This document shows, piece after piece, positions 1-6,631 of a stretch of DNA of 11,834 nucleotides (position 1 is the stretch's first letter; every line of letters starts with the position of its first letter). Below the pieces are notes generated by a model. It did no database searches. It was not told the origin of the DNA and saw only the letters and a program-made list of their open reading frames with translations. The DNA is taken from assembly GCA_002351705.1 (NCBI GenBank), contig DEHC01000012.1, forward strand, positions 5,864 through 17,697, given 5' to 3'. The position numbers were made by a program, and so were the translations under genes. This stretch comes from Gammaproteobacteria bacterium UBA2810 (GTDB lineage Bacteria > Pseudomonadota > Gammaproteobacteria > Enterobacterales > Succinivibrionaceae).

Positions 1-1
1 G

Positions 2-484
2 AGCCTCGGGGACGGAGTTGTGATAACCCACCAGACCGGGGCGGGGAATTCTGCGAAGGTCATTGAGGAGTACAAAAAGCTCGGCATGGAGGGGGTGAGG
101 GTCTCGGACTTCATCGACGACATGGCGGGGCTTTTCGCGAATACCGATCTGCTCTTTGCGAGATCGGGCGCGCTCACCGTCGCCGAGGCCTCAGCGGCGC
201 ATGTCCCGGCGGTCTTCGTTCCCTATCCCTTTGCGGTCGACGACCACCAGACCAGGAACGCCGAGTCCCTCGTCAGGGCGGGCGGCGCGGTAATCCTCCA
301 GCAGGGCGATTTCTCGGCGGAAAAGGCCGCGGGGATCATACGTGATATAATCGCGTCCGGCCGTCTTTCAGCCATGGCTGAGTCGCTCCGGAAGAATGCC
401 GTCCTGCACTCTGCGGAGCGGATTGCCGGCATCTGCCTCGGCGCGGCCGGGCTTCCCGGCGGAGAAGCCGGCGCCGGGCAGTAA
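2..484 (+). CDS. murG: MurG, UDP-GlcNAc:lipid I N-acetylglucosaminyltransferase (3' part)
   Basis: MurG transfers N-acetylglucosamine from UDP-GlcNAc to lipid I to make lipid II, at the inner face of the cytoplasmic membrane. Only the C-terminal part (about 160 residues) is present. The frame is open from base 2, so the 5' end lies outside the window; the GTG at 20 is an internal codon. Visible family landmarks are THQTGAGNS near the start of the fragment, then VSDFIDDMAGLF, then the nucleotide-sugar-binding stretch RSGALTVAEASAA, followed by VPYPFAVDDHQTRNAE. These match the C-terminal Rossmann domain of MurG; E. coli has a closely similar HQSGKG and EFIDDMAAAY. The DDHQTRNAE form is the version most bacteria have and differs from E. 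coli in that segment. The gene ends with TAA 37 bases before murC, as in the dcw cluster. Identification is secure; only completeness is lacking. Confidence 0.95.
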   Translation, partial: SLGDGVVITHQTGAGNSAKVIEEYKKLGMEGVRVSDFIDDMAGLFANTDLLFARSGALTVAEASAAHVPAVFVPYPFAVDDHQTRNAESLVRAGGAVILQQGDFSAEKAAGIIRDIIASGRLSAMAESLRKNAVLHSAERIAGICLGAAGLPGGEAGAGQ

Positions 485-510
485 GCCTGGCTGATCGCGG
501 AGTACATCGC

Positions 511-516
511 GGAGAG
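511..516 (+). promoter_or_regulatory. Ribosome binding site fixing the murC start
   Basis: GGAGAG lies five bases before ATG 522. An in-frame TTG at 519 would leave only two bases, so ATG 522 is the better start. Confidence 0.6.
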
Positions 517-521
517 AATTG

Positions 522-1964
522 ATGAACGGATACCATGTCCCCGGAATGCGCCGGGTCAAGAGAATTCATTTTGTCGGCATCGGCGGCACCGGAATGTGCG
601 GCATAGCCGAGGTGCTTGCGAACGAGGGATATGAGGTAACCGGATCCGATCTCTCCGAGAACGCTGCCGTCGAGCACCTCCGGAGCCTCGGGGTAAAAAT
701 CTCGGTAGGGCACAAGCCGGAGAACGTCACCGGCGCGAGCGTCGTCGTGGTCTCCTCCGCCATCAGGAAGACCAATCCCGAGTACGTCGAGGCGCAGAAG
801 GAGCGCATTCCGGTCGTGAAGCGCGCCGAGATGCTCGCTGAGCTCATGCGCTTCCGTCACGGCATCGCGATTGCGGGCACCCACGGGAAGACCACCACGA
901 CCTCCCTCATCGCGAGCATCTTCGCGATGGCAGGCCGCGATCCGACCTACGTCATCGGCGGGCGCCTCAACGCGAGGGGCTCTAACGCCCGTCTCGGCGA
1001 GGGCGACTTCCTCATCGCCGAGGCTGACGAGAGCGACGCCTCCTTCCTCCACCTGCAGCCGACCGTCACTGTCGTCACCAACATCGACCGCGACCACATG
1101 GGCACCTACCATGAGTCCTATGACGAGCTGAAGGATGCCTTCGTCAACTTCATGCACAACCTCCCGTTCTACGGCCTTGCCGTGGTCTGCATCGATGATC
1201 CGGGCGTGAGGAGCGTGGTTCCCCGCATCGGCCGCCCGACCATCACCTACGGGACATCCGAGGATGCGGACGTCCGGGTTGTCGGCTTCGAGCCGGAGGG
1301 CGACCACTCGACATTCCGCCTCGTGAGGAACGGCATGGACTGGCTTGACATCACCCTCCCGCTCCCGGGGCTCCACATGGCACGGAACGCCGCGGCCGCG
1401 GCAGCCGTCGCCTCGGACGCCGGCATCGCTGACGATGACATCGTCGCGGCGCTCAAATCCTTTGGCGGTGTCGGACGCCGCTTCGAGCAGTACGGCGAGT
1501 TCAGCCTCCATGAGGGCGACACTGAGACCGTGCGCCTCGTCGACGACTACGGGCATCATCCGAACGAGGTGCTCTCCACCATCAATGCAGTGCGCCAGGG
1601 CTGGCCCGAGAGGCGCCTCCTCATGATTTTCCAGCCGCACCGCTACACGAGGACACGCGACCTGTACGACGATTTCGTAAAGGTGCTATCGACCGTCGAC
1701 TCACTCATCCTCATCGACATCTATCCGGCGGGCGAGGATCCCATCCAGGGCGTCGACAGCCGCAGCCTCGCGCGCTCCATCAGGCAGAGGGGCGCCGTCG
1801 AGCCGGTGTTCGCCCAGAACTGGCGCGAGGTCCCGGCTATCCTTGCGGACATGGTCCGCCCGGGCGACATCGTCCTCACCCAGGGCGCGGGCAACATCAC
1901 GAACGTCGCCCACGCGCTCTCGGATCTCAAATTTGATCTCCAGAAGATGAAGGAATTCAGGTGA
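522..1964 (+). CDS. murC: MurC, UDP-N-acetylmuramate--L-alanine ligase
   Basis: MurC is the ATP-dependent cytoplasmic ligase that adds L-alanine to UDP-MurNAc, the first amino-acid step of peptidoglycan precursor synthesis. The 480-residue protein is close to the 491 of E. coli. It shows the N-terminal Rossmann-type UDP-binding segment HFVGIGGTGMCGIAE (about residues 16-30). The Mur-ligase P-loop GTHGKTTTT is at 119-127, followed by EADESDASFL (167-176) and TNIDRDHM (187-193). The C-terminal Mur-ligase motifs GVGRRFEQYGE (316-326), DDYGHHPNEV (341-350), FQPHRYTRTRDLYDDF (370-385) and QGAGNIT (454-460) are also present. ATG 522 is preferred because of its ribosome binding site. The next gene, ftsQ, starts 10 bases after its stop, so the two are probably translated from one transcript. 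E. coli has ddlB at this junction and it is absent here. Confidence 0.97.
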   Translation: MNGYHVPGMRRVKRIHFVGIGGTGMCGIAEVLANEGYEVTGSDLSENAAVEHLRSLGVKISVGHKPENVTGASVVVVSSAIRKTNPEYVEAQKERIPVVKRAEMLAELMRFRHGIAIAGTHGKTTTTSLIASIFAMAGRDPTYVIGGRLNARGSNARLGEGDFLIAEADESDASFLHLQPTVTVVTNIDRDHMGTYHESYDELKDAFVNFMHNLPFYGLAVVCIDDPGVRSVVPRIGRPTITYGTSEDADVRVVGFEPEGDHSTFRLVRNGMDWLDITLPLPGLHMARNAAAAAAVASDAGIADDDIVAALKSFGGVGRRFEQYGEFSLHEGDTETVRLVDDYGHHPNEVLSTINAVRQGWPERRLLMIFQPHRYTRTRDLYDDFVKVLSTVDSLILIDIYPAGEDPIQGVDSRSLARSIRQRGAVEPVFAQNWREVPAILADMVRPGDIVLTQGAGNITNVAHALSDLKFDLQKMKEFR

Positions 1965-1974
1965 GGTTTGTCCC

Positions 1975-3081
1975 TTGAGCATGAGCGTATCCCGGGAAGA
2001 CAGTGCTCCCCGCAGGTCCGGAAGGTCCCGCGGCGCTGTCCTTTTGGGCATGCTCCGGAGGGACAGAAGACGCATTTACCGGCCGGGGCGCCCGTCGCGC
2101 TCAGGGCCTGCCGCCGTGAGGCGCGAGCCGGAGGGATCTGGGAAAAAGAAGGGATTCTGGGGCTTCTTCGGGAAAAAGAAGAAGCCGCGCCCCTGGTACG
2201 AGGGGACAGACTGGGACAAAGGGAGCGCGCAGGCCGGTTCGCAGGATGATGCGGATCTGTCACGTGACGGCGCCGCGGATGACGAATCCTCTGATGAGCT
2301 CCTCGAGAGGGAGCAGGAGCGGCGCGAGCGGATGCTCTCCGACATCTACTGGGTGTTCGGGCTTGTCTTCTTCCTCGCTGTCGTGACGGGGTTCGGCGTC
2401 CTCATCTGGGAGTGCAAGGCCTTCCTCTATGACAGCGACGACGTGCCGGTCGACCGCCTCGTCGTCACTGGCGGGAACGGCGTAGTCGACGAGTATGACG
2501 TGCTTCACGTACTCAAGGGCTCCGGGAGGATAAACTCGTTCTTCGGGCTCGATGTCGACGACATCAGGAAGGAGGTCGAGACCATCCCCTGGGTGAGGAC
2601 CGTCACCGTGAGGAAGCGCTGGCCGTCGGCGCTCTTCGTGAGCGTCACGACGAAGGACGCGGACGCGTTCTGGAACAGCTACGGAATTTACTCGAAGCGC
2701 GACGGGATATTCGCGGCGCCCTTCGACCGGGAGAAGTCCGATCTCGTCTATCTCCGCGGGCCCGAGGAGATGGCGGACCAGATGTGGGACAGGTACCAGG
2801 CGTTCGAGAGCTACCTCTCGAGGTTCGGCCTATCGGTCGGCGAGGTTGACGTCTCTCAGGTCCACTCCTGGAAGCTCGTCCTCAAGAACGGGCAGTCCCT
2901 CATACTCGGGCGCAACACGGACAGGTTTGAGGACAGGCTGAACAGGTTCTCCGCGGTGTACCGCCGCGTGAGGAACCGGGCCCAGGCAGCGTATTTTGAT
3001 CTTCGCTACGATACCGGCGTGGCGATTGGCTGGAAGGATGATGAGCCGGAGGAGAAGAGCAATGGCAAAGGAAGAGATTAA
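1975..3081 (+). CDS. ftsQ: FtsQ, divisome bitopic membrane protein
   Basis: FtsQ is the single-pass inner-membrane protein that joins FtsB/FtsL and links early and late divisome parts. The protein has 368 residues, against 276 in E. coli; most of the extra length is a charged cytoplasmic N-terminus of about 120 residues. That region is Arg/Lys-rich at 1-75, including KKKGFWGFFGKKKK at 57-70, and acidic at 80-118. One membrane segment follows at about 123-145. The periplasmic POTRA domain is at about 157-226, with VDRLVVTGG and the conserved IPWVRTVTVRKRWPSALFV at 204-222. The FtsQ beta domain ends in YFDLRYDTGVAIGW (340-353), nearly identical to the E. coli ending. The start is uncertain. TTG 1975 sits 8 bases after TGAGG (1962-1966), which overlaps the murC stop; ATG 1981 is two codons later; ATG 2332 would remove the whole extension. 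The identity is secure and the exact start is not. Confidence 0.93.
   Translation: MSMSVSREDSAPRRSGRSRGAVLLGMLRRDRRRIYRPGRPSRSGPAAVRREPEGSGKKKGFWGFFGKKKKPRPWYEGTDWDKGSAQAGSQDDADLSRDGAADDESSDELLEREQERRERMLSDIYWVFGLVFFLAVVTGFGVLIWECKAFLYDSDDVPVDRLVVTGGNGVVDEYDVLHVLKGSGRINSFFGLDVDDIRKEVETIPWVRTVTVRKRWPSALFVSVTTKDADAFWNSYGIYSKRDGIFAAPFDREKSDLVYLRGPEEMADQMWDRYQAFESYLSRFGLSVGEVDVSQVHSWKLVLKNGQSLILGRNTDRFEDRLNRFSAVYRRVRNRAQAAYFDLRYDTGVAIGWKDDEPEEKSNGKGRD
3048..3054 (+). promoter_or_regulatory. Ribosome binding site fixing the ftsA start inside ftsQ
   Basis: GGAGGAG lies seven bases before ATG 3062 and within the ftsQ reading frame. This selects the start that gives MAKEEIKPDAVVALDIGTS and rules out the upstream start at 2996. 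It also implies translational coupling with ftsQ. Confidence 0.8.
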
Positions 3082-4333
3082 GCCTGATGCAGTGGTCGCG
3101 CTTGACATAGGAACGTCGAAGGTCAAGGCGGTCATCGCTGCGGTCATGGCCGACGGCGAGTTCCAGATCCTGGGCTACGGGGTAAGCGAGTGCCAGGGGA
3201 TGAAGCTCGGCTACGTGAGCGACATCAACCTCCTCGTCAAGTCAATCCAGCGCGCGGTGAACAAGGCCGAGGCGAGCTGCGACCTCCAGATCCGCATCGC
3301 GACGGTGAGCGTCTCCGGCGACCACATCGGCTTCATCAACGAGAAGGGCATGGTCGCGATAAGCGACGGCATCGTCTCGGAGTATGACATCCAGGACGCC
3401 ACCCAGACCGCGCGCAACATCAAGATGAAGGACTCCACGACGCTCCTCCACGCCATCCAGCAGGAGTTCATCATCGATGACCAGACCGGCATCAAGAACC
3501 CTCTGGGGCAGCAGGGCCACCGCATGGAGGTGAAGGTCCACCTCGTCACCGCCCACACCGAGAAGATCAACAACCTGCAGAACTGCGTCGAGCGGGTGAG
3601 CAACATCGAGGTCGACCGCCTGGTGTTCTCGGGGCTCGCCTCAGCTGAGGCGGTCCTCTCAGAGTCCGAGAAGGAGATGGGAGCGCTCGTCGTCGACATC
3701 GGCGCCGGCACCATGGACTGCGTCATCTACCAGCACGGCGCGCCCTGGGCGAGCTTCGTCATCCCGAATGCCGGCAACTATGTTACGACCGACATCTGCA
3801 GCGCCTTCCACACCCCGCTCGAGTCTGCGGAGAAGTGCAAGATCGACTGCGGCTCGGCGGACCCCGACTCGGTGAGCAAGGACCCCTTCGTCTCCATCGA
3901 CATCGTCGGCACCAACGAGCGCACCCAGGTGAAGGTCCAGGTCCTCGCGACCGTCATCGCCTACCGCTACCGCGACATGTTCGAGATGCTGAGCAACAAG
4001 GTCGAGGAGTTCAGGACAAAGCTCCTCGCGCAGCACATGCACCTTGATCTCGGCGCAGGCGTCGTGCTCACGGGAGGCGCATCGAGGATCAAGGGCATCA
4101 AGGCCGCGATCAGGCCGTACTTTGACTGCCCGGTGAGGATCGGCATGCCGAACCTCGCGAAGGGCATGACGGATGACATCAACGTCCCGGACTTCGCGAC
4201 GGCGGTAGGCCTCCTCAAGTTCGCCGCCGACCAGGTGAAGTACGAGAACGACTCGAGGGACTACTCGTCATCTTCGGGACAGGGCTTCCTCCGCCGCACC
4301 ATCGGCTGGCTCAAGGGCATGTTCTACGACTAG
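3062..4333 (+). CDS. ftsA: FtsA, actin-like divisome membrane tether for FtsZ
   Basis: FtsA is the actin-family ATPase that anchors FtsZ filaments to the inner membrane and recruits later divisome proteins. The 423-residue length matches E. coli (420). Nucleotide-binding landmarks are the phosphate-1 loop VVALDIGTSKVKAVIA (11-26), the phosphate-2 loop LVVDIGAGTMDCVIY (209-223) and the adenosine motif GVVLTGGASRIKGI (333-346). The 1C subdomain, the FtsA-specific insertion, lies between the first two. The extreme C-terminus, GFLRRTIGWLKGMFYD (408-423), is an amphipathic basic/hydrophobic helix of the kind FtsA uses as its membrane-targeting sequence. The gene overlaps the end of ftsQ by 20 bases and has its ribosome binding site inside ftsQ. 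It is followed by a 191-base leader before ftsZ, so ftsZ expression can be set separately. Confidence 0.97.
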   Translation: MAKEEIKPDAVVALDIGTSKVKAVIAAVMADGEFQILGYGVSECQGMKLGYVSDINLLVKSIQRAVNKAEASCDLQIRIATVSVSGDHIGFINEKGMVAISDGIVSEYDIQDATQTARNIKMKDSTTLLHAIQQEFIIDDQTGIKNPLGQQGHRMEVKVHLVTAHTEKINNLQNCVERVSNIEVDRLVFSGLASAEAVLSESEKEMGALVVDIGAGTMDCVIYQHGAPWASFVIPNAGNYVTTDICSAFHTPLESAEKCKIDCGSADPDSVSKDPFVSIDIVGTNERTQVKVQVLATVIAYRYRDMFEMLSNKVEEFRTKLLAQHMHLDLGAGVVLTGGASRIKGIKAAIRPYFDCPVRIGMPNLAKGMTDDINVPDFATAVGLLKFAADQVKYENDSRDYSSSSGQGFLRRTIGWLKGMFYD

Positions 4334-4366
4334 GATGTTGGCGGCGGCCGTGCCGGCGGTTCAGGA

Positions 4367-4403
4367 CCGGACGCCTCCGGGTGGCTGTATATTTTTCGGC
4401 CAC
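4367..4403 (+). repeat. Two small hairpins after ftsA
   Basis: CCGGA-CGCC-TCCGG (4367-4380) is immediately followed by GTGGCTG (4381-4387) pairing with CGGCCAC (4397-4403), with one G-T pair and a T-rich loop. Neither is followed by a run of T, so this is not a canonical terminator. It may attenuate ftsQA transcripts or mark a processing site; that is inference. Confidence 0.35.
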
Positions 4404-4425
4404 TGTGAGTGAGCTCGCGAAAATT

Positions 4426-4456
4426 TTGTGTAAATGTTCCGCGCTCACCGTATAAT
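4426..4456 (+). promoter_or_regulatory. Probable sigma-70 promoter of ftsZ
   Basis: A perfect -10 hexamer TATAAT is at 4451-4456 in an AT-rich pocket of otherwise GC-rich DNA. The -35 is weak: TTGTGT at 4426-4431 gives a 19-base spacer and TGTAAA at 4429-4434 gives a 16-base spacer. Transcription would start near 4463, leaving a leader of roughly 60 bases before the ftsZ ATG. E. coli also makes ftsZ from several local promoters, which fits. Confidence 0.55.
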
Positions 4457-4524
4457 ATAACGCACAGGTATTGAGAATTTTTTGCCAGATCGGGAAAGTG
4501 TTCCCGGTCAGATTGGAGAAGGGT

Positions 4525-5820
4525 ATGGCAGATTTCAGTTTCGTGGATATCAAGAGCGCTGACGCAGCAGAGGCTCCGAAGACAGAAGCCGCGGCGGACA
4601 AGTCAGCGGAGTCCCCAGCCGCCGGTAATGGAAACTTCAAGCTCAACATCAAGGTTATCGGTATCGGCGGCGGCGGAGAGAACTCCGTTGACTACATGAT
4701 GTCACACGAAGTTGCCGGTGTTGATTTCATCGTTGCCAATACTGACGCGCAGGTTCTCGAGAGATCCAAGGTCAGGAACAAGATCCAGCTCGGACGGAAC
4801 CTCACGGGCGGCCTCGGCGCAGGCGGAAACCCTGATGTCGGCAAGCAGGCTGCAGAGGAGGACACCAAGGCCATCGAGGATGCGATCGGCGATGCCAACA
4901 TGCTCTTCATCGCAGCCGGCATGGGCGGCGGCACCGGAACCGGCGCGGCCCCGATCATCGCGAACCTCGCGAGGAAGAAGGGCATCCTCACCGTCGGCGT
5001 CGTCACCAAGCCTTTCTCCTTCGAGGGCAAGAAGCGCATGAACTATGCCGTTGACGGCATCGCGAAGCTCTCCAAGGAGGTTGACTCCCTCATCACCATC
5101 CCGAACGACAAGCTCCTCAAGGCCATGGGCCGCGGCATCACCATACAGAATGCCTTCGACGCGGCGAACGAGATCCTCTTCAAGAGCGTCAAGGCCATCT
5201 CCGACCTCGTCATCCGTCCGGGCCACATCAACGTTGACTTCCAGGACGTCTCCTGCGTCATGAAGAACGCCGGAACCGCCCTCATCGGCGTTGCCGAGGC
5301 CAAGGGCGAGGACAGGGCAGAGAAGGCAGCGAAGGACGCCATCGCCTCCCCGCTCCTCGAGACCGTTGATCTCAACGGCGCACGCGGCATCATCGTCAAC
5401 GTTGCCGGAAACGCAGACATCGGACTCATGGAGTACCAGACCGTCTCCGAGAGGATCCAGAGCTTTGCCGCCGACAACGCCAACATCAAGGTCGGCGTCA
5501 CCATCGATGACTCCCTTGAGGATGACGTAATCCGCGTTACCGCGATTGTCACCGGCATCGGCCAGTGCGACGTCATCACCAAGCTCCCCGAGAGCGGCCG
5601 TCCGGCAGCTCAGCCCCAGCAGAATGACTTCGCCGGCATCAAGTCATCTCCTGCCGCAGGCCTCGGCGGATCCGGAGTCGAGGTTCCCGCCTACGTCAGG
5701 AACGCCCAGGCTGGCAACACTGTCCTGAAGGCTGAGTCCGGCGCTGAGCCTGAGGTCGGCTTCAAGCTCGACAAGAACGACTTCGCGACCCCCGCCTACC
5801 TCCGCCACCAGTCTGACTGA
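4525..5820 (+). CDS. ftsZ: FtsZ, tubulin-like GTPase of the Z ring
   Basis: FtsZ polymerises with GTP into the cytokinetic ring at mid-cell and is held to the membrane by FtsA. ATG 4525 follows GGAG (4515-4518) by six bases and gives 431 residues, longer than E. coli (383). The first 40 residues are an Ala/Glu/Lys-rich tail. The glycine-rich loop IGIGGGGENSV is at 45-55 and carries Glu52 where E. coli has Gly. The tubulin signature GGGTGTG is at 134-140, the T7-loop region with NVDFQDV is at 236-242, and EDRAEKAAKDAI (262-273) and RVTAIVTGIG (337-346) complete the conserved core. A low-complexity linker follows. The C-terminus FATPAYLRHQSD (420-431) matches the conserved FtsA/ZipA-binding peptide (IPAFLRKQAD in E. 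coli). A second similar motif, VEVPAYVRNAQ, lies at 385-395. Codon use is strongly biased, as expected for an abundant protein. The gene ends before a strong terminator. Confidence 0.97.
   Translation: MADFSFVDIKSADAAEAPKTEAAADKSAESPAAGNGNFKLNIKVIGIGGGGENSVDYMMSHEVAGVDFIVANTDAQVLERSKVRNKIQLGRNLTGGLGAGGNPDVGKQAAEEDTKAIEDAIGDANMLFIAAGMGGGTGTGAAPIIANLARKKGILTVGVVTKPFSFEGKKRMNYAVDGIAKLSKEVDSLITIPNDKLLKAMGRGITIQNAFDAANEILFKSVKAISDLVIRPGHINVDFQDVSCVMKNAGTALIGVAEAKGEDRAEKAAKDAIASPLLETVDLNGARGIIVNVAGNADIGLMEYQTVSERIQSFAADNANIKVGVTIDDSLEDDVIRVTAIVTGIGQCDVITKLPESGRPAAQPQQNDFAGIKSSPAAGLGGSGVEVPAYVRNAQAGNTVLKAESGAEPEVGFKLDKNDFATPAYLRHQSD
5677..5709 (+). other. Second C-terminal-peptide-like motif inside the FtsZ linker
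   Basis: These bases encode VEVPAYVRNAQ (FtsZ residues 385-395). Its core PAYVR matches the terminal PAYLR of the conserved C-terminal peptide (residues 420-431, bases 5782-5817). The two copies are about 25 residues apart. Whether both bind FtsA or ZipA-type partners is inference. Confidence 0.6.
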
Positions 5821-5836
5821 TCCTGAGCAGTGGAGA

Positions 5837-5872
5837 GGCCCCGGGGCCGCGGCACGGGGGAAGCTGTCCCCC
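5837..5872. repeat. GC-rich palindrome and hairpin after ftsZ
   Basis: A perfect palindrome GGCCCCGGGGCC (5837-5848) is followed by GGGGG-AAGCTGT-CCCCC (5856-5872). Both lie in the untranslated tail just before the terminator. They could protect the ftsZ mRNA 3' end; that is inference. Confidence 0.45.
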
Positions 5873-5880
5873 ATATTGAG

Positions 5881-5907
5881 AAAAGGCGGAGCGTTCCGCC
5901 TTTTTTT
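5881..5907 (+). terminator. Intrinsic terminator of ftsZ
   Basis: AAAAGGCGGA-GCGT-TCCGCCTTTT forms a ten-pair stem with a four-base loop, and the U tract runs through seven T (5901-5907). The A run at the 5' side would also let it work on the minus strand. Confidence 0.9.
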
Positions 5908-5940
5908 ATGTCGGTAAATCGTGAATTTTGAGGAGGGAGC

Positions 5941-6603
5941 ATGCCCCTGTGGAGCGATGTGCTGAAGGACGCCAAGAAGTCCCCCGCGTTCATCAACGCC
6001 ATGCGCGTTGCCGAGATGGAGAGGTCGAACGGTCTTGAGGTCTACCCGCCGAAGGATAAGGTGTTCAATGCCTTCCGCCTCACGCCCCTCGACTCCATCC
6101 GCTGCGTCATCATCGGGCAGGACCCCTACCACGAGCCCGGGCAGGCCGAGGGGCTCGCCTTCTCCGTCGCGGACGGTGTGCAGTTCCCCCCGTCATTGAA
6201 GAACATCCTCACCGAGATCAAGAACGAGTATCCGGAGTTCGTGATGCCGGAGTCCGGGAGCCTCCGGAAGTGGTGCGCCGAGGGCGTGTTCCTCCTCAAC
6301 GCCTCGCTTACCGTAAGGCGCGGCCAGGCCGACTCCCACAAGAACACCGGCTGGGCCGAGTTCACGGGCGAGGTGGTGAGGATTATCAGCCGCGAGGCAC
6401 AGCCTTCCGTATTCATGCTCTGGGGGCGGAACGCCATCTCGAAGCGCTCCCTCATCGACGAGACGCGGCACCTCGTCCTCACCTCGGCGCACCCGAGCCC
6501 GCTCTCGGCGTACAGGGGATTTTTCGGGAACGGGCATTTCAGAAAGTGCAACGAGTTCCTGAAGGAGCACGGGCGGGGCGAGATCGACTGGAGCCTTGCC
6601 TGA
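5941..6603 (+). CDS. ung: Uracil-DNA glycosylase, family 1
   Basis: Ung removes uracil from DNA and starts base-excision repair in the cytoplasm. The 220-residue protein is near the E. coli length (229). ATG 5941 follows AGGAGG (5931-5936) by four bases. It shows the water-activating motif GQDPYHEPGQAEGLAFS (59-75) with the catalytic Asp61. The conserved PPSLKNI is at 83-89, VFLLNASLTVRRGQADSH at 116-133 with the uracil-binding Asn120, and the DNA-intercalation loop HPSPLSAYRGFFG at 184-196 with catalytic His184. All key residues are intact, so it should be active. The gene begins 33 bases after the ftsZ terminator and has no clear promoter of its own in that gap. The next gene starts 28 bases after its stop, so the two may be co-transcribed. 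Ung is not normally part of the dcw cluster. Confidence 0.96.
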   Translation: MPLWSDVLKDAKKSPAFINAMRVAEMERSNGLEVYPPKDKVFNAFRLTPLDSIRCVIIGQDPYHEPGQAEGLAFSVADGVQFPPSLKNILTEIKNEYPEFVMPESGSLRKWCAEGVFLLNASLTVRRGQADSHKNTGWAEFTGEVVRIISREAQPSVFMLWGRNAISKRSLIDETRHLVLTSAHPSPLSAYRGFFGNGHFRKCNEFLKEHGRGEIDWSLA

Positions 6604-6631
6604 GGGCGCGTTTCCAGGGAGGCCGGAGTAC

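Noticed and set aside
336..1640. Long minus-strand open frame of about 434 codons antisense to murC
   Set aside because: It is a shadow of a GC-rich gene: Asp/Glu/Arg/His/Gly-rich, no recognisable motif, and it lies over a confidently identified murC.
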